Part shown: positions 60,795 to 64,000 of the stretch, piece by piece
How positions within the stretch are numbered: position 1 is the stretch's first letter
How the letters are laid out: each line of letters begins with the position of its first letter
NCBI RefSeq assembly: GCF_004362825.1
Contig: NZ_SNXZ01000004.1
Location: forward strand, 434,001-498,000
Length of the DNA stretch: 64,000 nucleotides
From: Labedaea rhizosphaerae
GTDB lineage: Bacteria > Actinomycetota > Actinomycetes > Mycobacteriales > Pseudonocardiaceae
Direction: 5' to 3'
Notes under the pieces: model-generated
What the model was told of the DNA's origin: nothing
The model's input: the letters and a program-made list of their open reading frames with translations, nothing else
Database searches by the model: none
Made by a program: the position numbers and the translations under genes

Positions 60795-60817
60795 GGTTGC
60801 GTCATAGCGTTTCTCCT

Positions 60818-61990
60818 ATGACAAGCGCCGTGCTCACCCAGTCCCCCGCCACCGCCCGCCCGCGGCTCGTGTCCCGCGCGCTGCTGCTGCGGTTCGTCTC
60901 GATCGTCGGCTCGTCGATCGGGTTCTTCCTGCCGCTGTCGGTGGTGCCGATCTTCGCCAAGCAGGCGGGCTCGGACAGCGGGGCCGGCTTCGCGACCGTC
61001 GCGTTGCTGCTGGCCACCGTGGCCGCCGAACTGGTGACCCCGCGGCTGATCGCGCGGATCGGCTACCGGTGGGCGCTGACCGTCGGCCTGTTCCTGCTGG
61101 GCGCGCCGATACTGGTGCTGACGGCCACCAACAGCATGACCGCGATCGTGGTGGTCAACATCGTGCGGGGCACCGGGTTCGCCATCGTGGCCGTGGCGGG
61201 TGGCGCGGTGACGGCCACGTTGATCCCGGCCGAGCGGCGTGGCGAGGGCCTGGCCATCGTCGGCCTGGTCAGCGGCGTCCCGAGCCTGCTGGCCCTGCCC
61301 GCCGGCGTGTGGGCGGCACAGCGCTGGGGCTGCGAGCCGGTGTTCGTGGTGACCGCGGCCGCTACGCTGCTCGCCCTGCTGTCGGTGCCCGGCCTGCCGC
61401 GGCGCGACCGCACGCGCACCGAGTCCCAGCACGGCGTGCTCGCCGGCCTGCGCAACTCCGCCCTGACCCGCCCGGCGCTGATCTTCACCGCCGCCACGGC
61501 CGCGGCCGGCGTCGTCGTCACGTTCCTGCCGCTGGCCATGCTGAACGGCCCGGCGTGGGTGGCCACGACCGCCTTGCTGGTCCAGTCCACGGCCGCCACC
61601 GCGGTCCGCTGGTTCGCCGGCAAGCTGGGCGACCGCCACGGCGCCCTGCGGCTGCTGGCCCCCGGTCTCCTGCTGACCGCGCTGGGTATGGCGAGCATGG
61701 CCGCCCTCGACAGCCCGGCCGCGGTCATCGGCGGTGCGGCCCTGTTCGGCGCCGGGTTCGGCGTGCTGCAGAACGCGACGCTCTGCCTGATGTACGCCCG
61801 CGTGCCGGCCGGCGGCGAAGGCACGGTCAGCGCGATCTGGAACGCGGCCTACGACCTCGGCATGGCCGCCGGAGCCCTGGGGGCGGGCCTGGCCGTGGGG
61901 GCCATCGGCTACCCGGCGACGTTCCTGCTCACGGCCGCCCTCGCCGTCCCGGCCTTCGCGGTCCTGCGCCGCGAGCGCAACCCCCGCTGA
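60818..61990 (+). CDS. MFS transporter (12 TM)
   Basis: 390 residues with about 12 hydrophobic segments, for example FVSIVGSSIGFFLPLSVVPI and AIVVVNIVRGTGFAIVAVAG. Controlled by the divergent MocR protein. It is of the compact 12-helix type, unlike the 14-helix exporters elsewhere in the window. Substrate unknown, perhaps an amine related to the MocR ligand. Confidence 0.9.
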   Translation: MTSAVLTQSPATARPRLVSRALLLRFVSIVGSSIGFFLPLSVVPIFAKQAGSDSGAGFATVALLLATVAAELVTPRLIARIGYRWALTVGLFLLGAPILVLTATNSMTAIVVVNIVRGTGFAIVAVAGGAVTATLIPAERRGEGLAIVGLVSGVPSLLALPAGVWAAQRWGCEPVFVVTAAATLLALLSVPGLPRRDRTRTESQHGVLAGLRNSALTRPALIFTAATAAAGVVVTFLPLAMLNGPAWVATTALLVQSTAATAVRWFAGKLGDRHGALRLLAPGLLLTALGMASMAALDSPAAVIGGAALFGAGFGVLQNATLCLMYARVPAGGEGTVSAIWNAAYDLGMAAGALGAGLAVGAIGYPATFLLTAALAVPAFAVLRRERNPR

Positions 61991-62000
61991 TCGGGTCGGT

Positions 62001-62053
62001 TATCCTGGCCGGGCGCGGCGGTGGGGCTCGCCGCTCCGGAAGGGTCTTCCGGA
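62001..62053 (+). promoter_or_regulatory. Structured crcB leader, weak fluoride-riboswitch candidate
   Basis: A -10 TATCCT (62001-62006) is followed at once by two perfect hairpins: GCGGCG/CGCCGC (62015-62034, loop GTGGGGCT) and TCCGGAAG/CTTCCGGA (62035-62053). The first resembles the crcB motif start GGnGAUGGnGnnCnCC, at the transcript 5' end and directly before a fluoride channel gene. The 3' pseudoknot strand (GAUGxCUCC type) is not found, so the assignment is tentative. Confidence 0.35.
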
Positions 62054-62120
62054 ACAACCGCGACCGACACGGCGCCAACGGTCCCTCCCGAGCAGAGTCG
62101 ACGACGCATGGGAGGCGTGG

Positions 62121-62609
62121 GTGAGCGGCGACGCCGAACTGACCGAACCCATCGATCCGGACGTGGACCTCCACGTCCTGGCCCACCAAAGCGAACTGGC
62201 CCGGTCGCACGGCGCGATCCTGTTGGTCATCGCCCTCGGTGGCGGGCTCGGCGCCCTCGCCCGGTTCGGGATGGGCAAGTGGCTGCCCAGCGAACCCGGC
62301 CGGTTCCCGTGGGGCACCTTCCTCACCAACGTCGTCGGGTGCCTGCTGATCGGCGTGCTGATGGTGCTGGTCACCGAGGTCCTGCAGGCCCACCCACTGG
62401 TGCGGCCGTTCTTCGGCGTGGGCGTGCTCGGCGGGTTCACCACGTTCTCCACCTACGCCGTGGAGACGCAGGGGTTGCTGGAGCCGGGAACCGTGGTGCT
62501 GGCGTTCGGCTACCTGGCGGGCACGTTGGTCGCAGCCTTGCTGGCCGTGCTCGCCGGGGTGTGGCTGACCAGGTCGTTCACCAAGGCGCCGGTCGAGGTC
62601 ACCGCATGA
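62121..62609 (+). CDS. crcB: CrcB/Fluc fluoride channel subunit 1
   Basis: 162 residues from GTG 62121 with GGGAGG upstream. Four membrane helices with family motifs GGLGALARFGM, GTFLTNVVGCLLIG and GFTTFSTYAVE. It has a ~30-residue hydrophilic N-terminal extension, absent from the partner. Fluc channels export fluoride. Overlap with the second crcB (ATGA) supports a heterodimeric channel. Confidence 0.93.
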   Translation: MSGDAELTEPIDPDVDLHVLAHQSELARSHGAILLVIALGGGLGALARFGMGKWLPSEPGRFPWGTFLTNVVGCLLIGVLMVLVTEVLQAHPLVRPFFGVGVLGGFTTFSTYAVETQGLLEPGTVVLAFGYLAGTLVAALLAVLAGVWLTRSFTKAPVEVTA

Positions 62610-62968
62610 CGGCCGTCCTGGTGTTCCTGGGCGCGGCGGTCGGCGCGCCGCTGCGTTACCTGACCGACCGGACCGTGCAGGCCCGTCACGACAGCATGTT
62701 CCCGTGGGGCACGCTGACCGTGAACGCGGTCGGTTGCCTGATCCTGGGCGGGCTCACCGGCTCCGGCCTCGGCGGGTCCGCGCTTGCCTTGCTGGGTACG
62801 GGTTTCTGCGGCGCACTGACCACGTACAGCACGTTCAGCTACGAGACGCTGCGCCTGGTCGAGCGCCGCAGCTACTTCTACGCCGCGGCCAACGTCGTGG
62901 TGAGCGTGCTCACGGGGCTCGGCGCCGCGCTGATCGGTTACACGACCGTGCACGCGGTGCTCGGCTGA
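62606..62968 (+). CDS. crcB: CrcB/Fluc fluoride channel subunit 2
   Basis: 120 residues, four helices: LGAAVGAPLRYLTDR, GTLTVNAVGCLILGG and CGALTTYSTFSYE. It pairs with the upstream copy in the common actinobacterial two-gene arrangement, where each subunit inserts in opposite orientation. Coupled by ATGA overlap to crcB 1; its stop abuts the convergent TetR stop. Confidence 0.93.
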   Translation: MTAVLVFLGAAVGAPLRYLTDRTVQARHDSMFPWGTLTVNAVGCLILGGLTGSGLGGSALALLGTGFCGALTTYSTFSYETLRLVERRSYFYAAANVVVSVLTGLGAALIGYTTVHAVLG

Positions 62969-63595
62969 TCAGGCCGAGCCGAGCAGCCGTTGCATCAGGT
63001 CGACCAGCTGCGGCGTGAACGACCGCAGGCGTTCGGGCTCCCCTGCGATCAGACAGGCGGACACGATCGAGCTGATGCCACCCACGAGGACCCGGCACGC
63101 GAACTGCGGGTCCGGCAGCGTCGCCCACTCCGGCGACCGCTCGAACGTCGCCGTCATCAGGTCGACGAAGCGCTCCTGCACCTCGACGCGCTTGCGTTGC
63201 GCGGGCACGCCCGCGGCGTAGGACTCGACGAAGAACACCCGCGCGAACGGCGCCTGGTCCGCGAGCGCGCCGAAGTACGTGGTGAGGAGCCGCTCGAAGC
63301 GGTCGAGCATCGGCTCGGTCGGCTCGCCCTCGGTGATCGGGAGCATGTGCGCGAGCAGCCGCGCGGACTCGTCGAGCACCGCCAGGAAGCACTGCTCCTT
63401 GTCGGAGAAGTGCTGGTAGAAGGTCTCGCGGGAGACCGAGGCGCGCCTGAGCACGTCGGCCACCGTCGCCTTGATGTAGCCGTGTTCGGCTACCGACTCG
63501 GCCATGCCCAGCAGCAAGCGCGCGCGCTGCGAGGTGCGGACCTGCTCCCGCGTCAGGCCGTGCCGGCCTCGGGGAAGCGTCGGAAAGCTCGCCAC
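62969..63595 (-). CDS. TetR-family regulator
   Basis: 208 residues. The HTH reads VADVLRRASVSRETFYQHFSDKEQCF. It is convergent with the crcB pair, with no bases between their stop codons. It lies 9 bp after the dehydrogenase fragment on the minus strand and could share its transcript. Confidence 0.9.
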   Translation of the reverse strand: MASFPTLPRGRHGLTREQVRTSQRARLLLGMAESVAEHGYIKATVADVLRRASVSRETFYQHFSDKEQCFLAVLDESARLLAHMLPITEGEPTEPMLDRFERLLTTYFGALADQAPFARVFFVESYAAGVPAQRKRVEVQERFVDLMTATFERSPEWATLPDPQFACRVLVGGISSIVSACLIAGEPERLRSFTPQLVDLMQRLLGSA

Positions 63596-63604
63596 CCGGC
63601 CAGA

Positions 63605-64000
63605 TTAGTCGCGCGCTGGGCGCTCCGGCTGCTCCGGCTGCTCAGTGGTGAACGGAACCTCCTCGGTGCGCGCGATCTTCAACATCTCGTGCAGCTTGCG
63701 TCCCCGCGAGCGCAGGCCGATCGCGAACTGCGCCGGGATGCGGGCCCACAGCACGGGCCGGACCCATCGGGGCACGCAGATCCGCGTGGCCCGGCGGGCG
63801 ATGCCGCTCTCCACCTTGTCGATCGCCACCGACAGCGGGGTCACGCCACCGCGGACCCCGCTCGGCCCGAAGAACGCCCGCGACGCGTCGGTGTCGAACC
63901 CGCGCGCGGTCATGTCGGTGTCCAGTTCGGCGAAGTAGGCCACGCCGACCCGTGCGCCGGAGGGCCGCAACTCGATCCGCGCGGTGTCGCCGAGCGCTTC
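63605..64000 (-). CDS. Short-chain dehydrogenase, C-terminal part (start beyond window)
   Basis: The open frame enters from the right edge; about 131 residues are visible. The segment EALGDTARIELRPSGARVGV followed by AYFAELDTDMTARGF matches the region after the catalytic Tyr-Lys of SDR enzymes (xxLRxExxxxGVxVxxxxPGxxDT pattern). The N-terminal NAD-binding half is outside the window. The ~60 C-terminal residues are basic, then acidic, typical of longer SDRs. Family is likely, function unknown. Confidence 0.65.
   Translation of the reverse strand, partial: EALGDTARIELRPSGARVGVAYFAELDTDMTARGFDTDASRAFFGPSGVRGGVTPLSVAIDKVESGIARRATRICVPRWVRPVLWARIPAQFAIGLRSRGRKLHEMLKIARTEEVPFTTEQPEQPERPARD

Overview
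The window is GC-rich DNA (about 70% G+C) from an actinomycete, most probably a Pseudonocardiales/filamentous actinobacterium. This is judged from codon usage, TANNNT-type -10 boxes close to start codons, an Hsp20/MerR heat-shock island, ANTAR and LAL-type regulators, a DUF222-HNH gene and many divergent regulator/reductase pairs. No rRNA, tRNA, CRISPR array or phage genes were recognised. The genus is not determinable from the sequence alone.

Layout. 1-2.8 kb (minus): a heptose-type sugar operon (GT4 glycosyltransferase, GmhA-like isomerase, HldE-like kinase cut by the window edge). 3.0-4.0 kb: a GAF-ANTAR regulator followed by 22-bp tandem repeats. 4.0-6.7 kb: a MerR/HspR-like regulator divergent from an Hsp20 operon with three small proteins, one a mini J-domain protein that has a frameshifted tandem duplicate. 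6.7-8.6 kb: PIG-L deacetylase and FAD monooxygenase.

8.7-37 kb is a biosynthetic gene cluster and the centre of interest. A long, tightly overlapping minus-strand operon (27.2 down to 8.7 kb) encodes an acyltransferase (FabD-like), an AMP ligase with its own ACP, an aminotransferase, a LanB-type dehydratase/glutamylation protein, an SbnA/SbnB pair for L-2,3-diaminopropionate, a ketoreductase, a second ACP, a FabZ-like dehydratase, a GNAT with a large extra domain, a GcvT-like protein, a KS fused to a catalytically dead KS (KS-CLF fusion), a phosphopantetheinyl transferase, a condensation-domain-like acyltransferase and an MFS exporter. KS-CLF, KR, DH and ACP together are the parts list of a highly reducing type II PKS. 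Upstream lie an ABC exporter, an XRE-NB-ARC regulator, and on the plus strand a complete class II LanM with an unusual glycine-rich precursor peptide, then a LAL-type LuxR regulator. The divergent XRE/lanM promoter region carries a perfect 26-bp inverted repeat placed 32 bp from each start codon. The simplest reading is either an undescribed lipo-lanthipeptide pathway (acyl chain, diaminopropionate and lanthipeptide) or two adjacent clusters; the sequence alone cannot decide.

37-48 kb is accessory/core metabolism organised as divergent regulator pairs with clear operators (LysR/aldo-keto reductase, TetR/FMN reductase-MFS, HxlR/FMN reductase), then PabB-like synthase, a membrane Ser/Thr kinase, a YCII protein, LexA and a CobW-type metallochaperone. 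48.4-50.3 kb is a DUF222-HNH gene flanked by related repeats in inverted orientation, resembling a small repeat-borne mobile unit. 50.5-64 kb holds TetR/FAD monooxygenase/deazaflavin reductase, a gluconate permease, MFS and RibD-like genes, a two-component system, a MocR regulator divergent from an MFS exporter, a paired CrcB/Fluc fluoride channel operon with a structured leader, a TetR and the C-terminus of a short-chain dehydrogenase.
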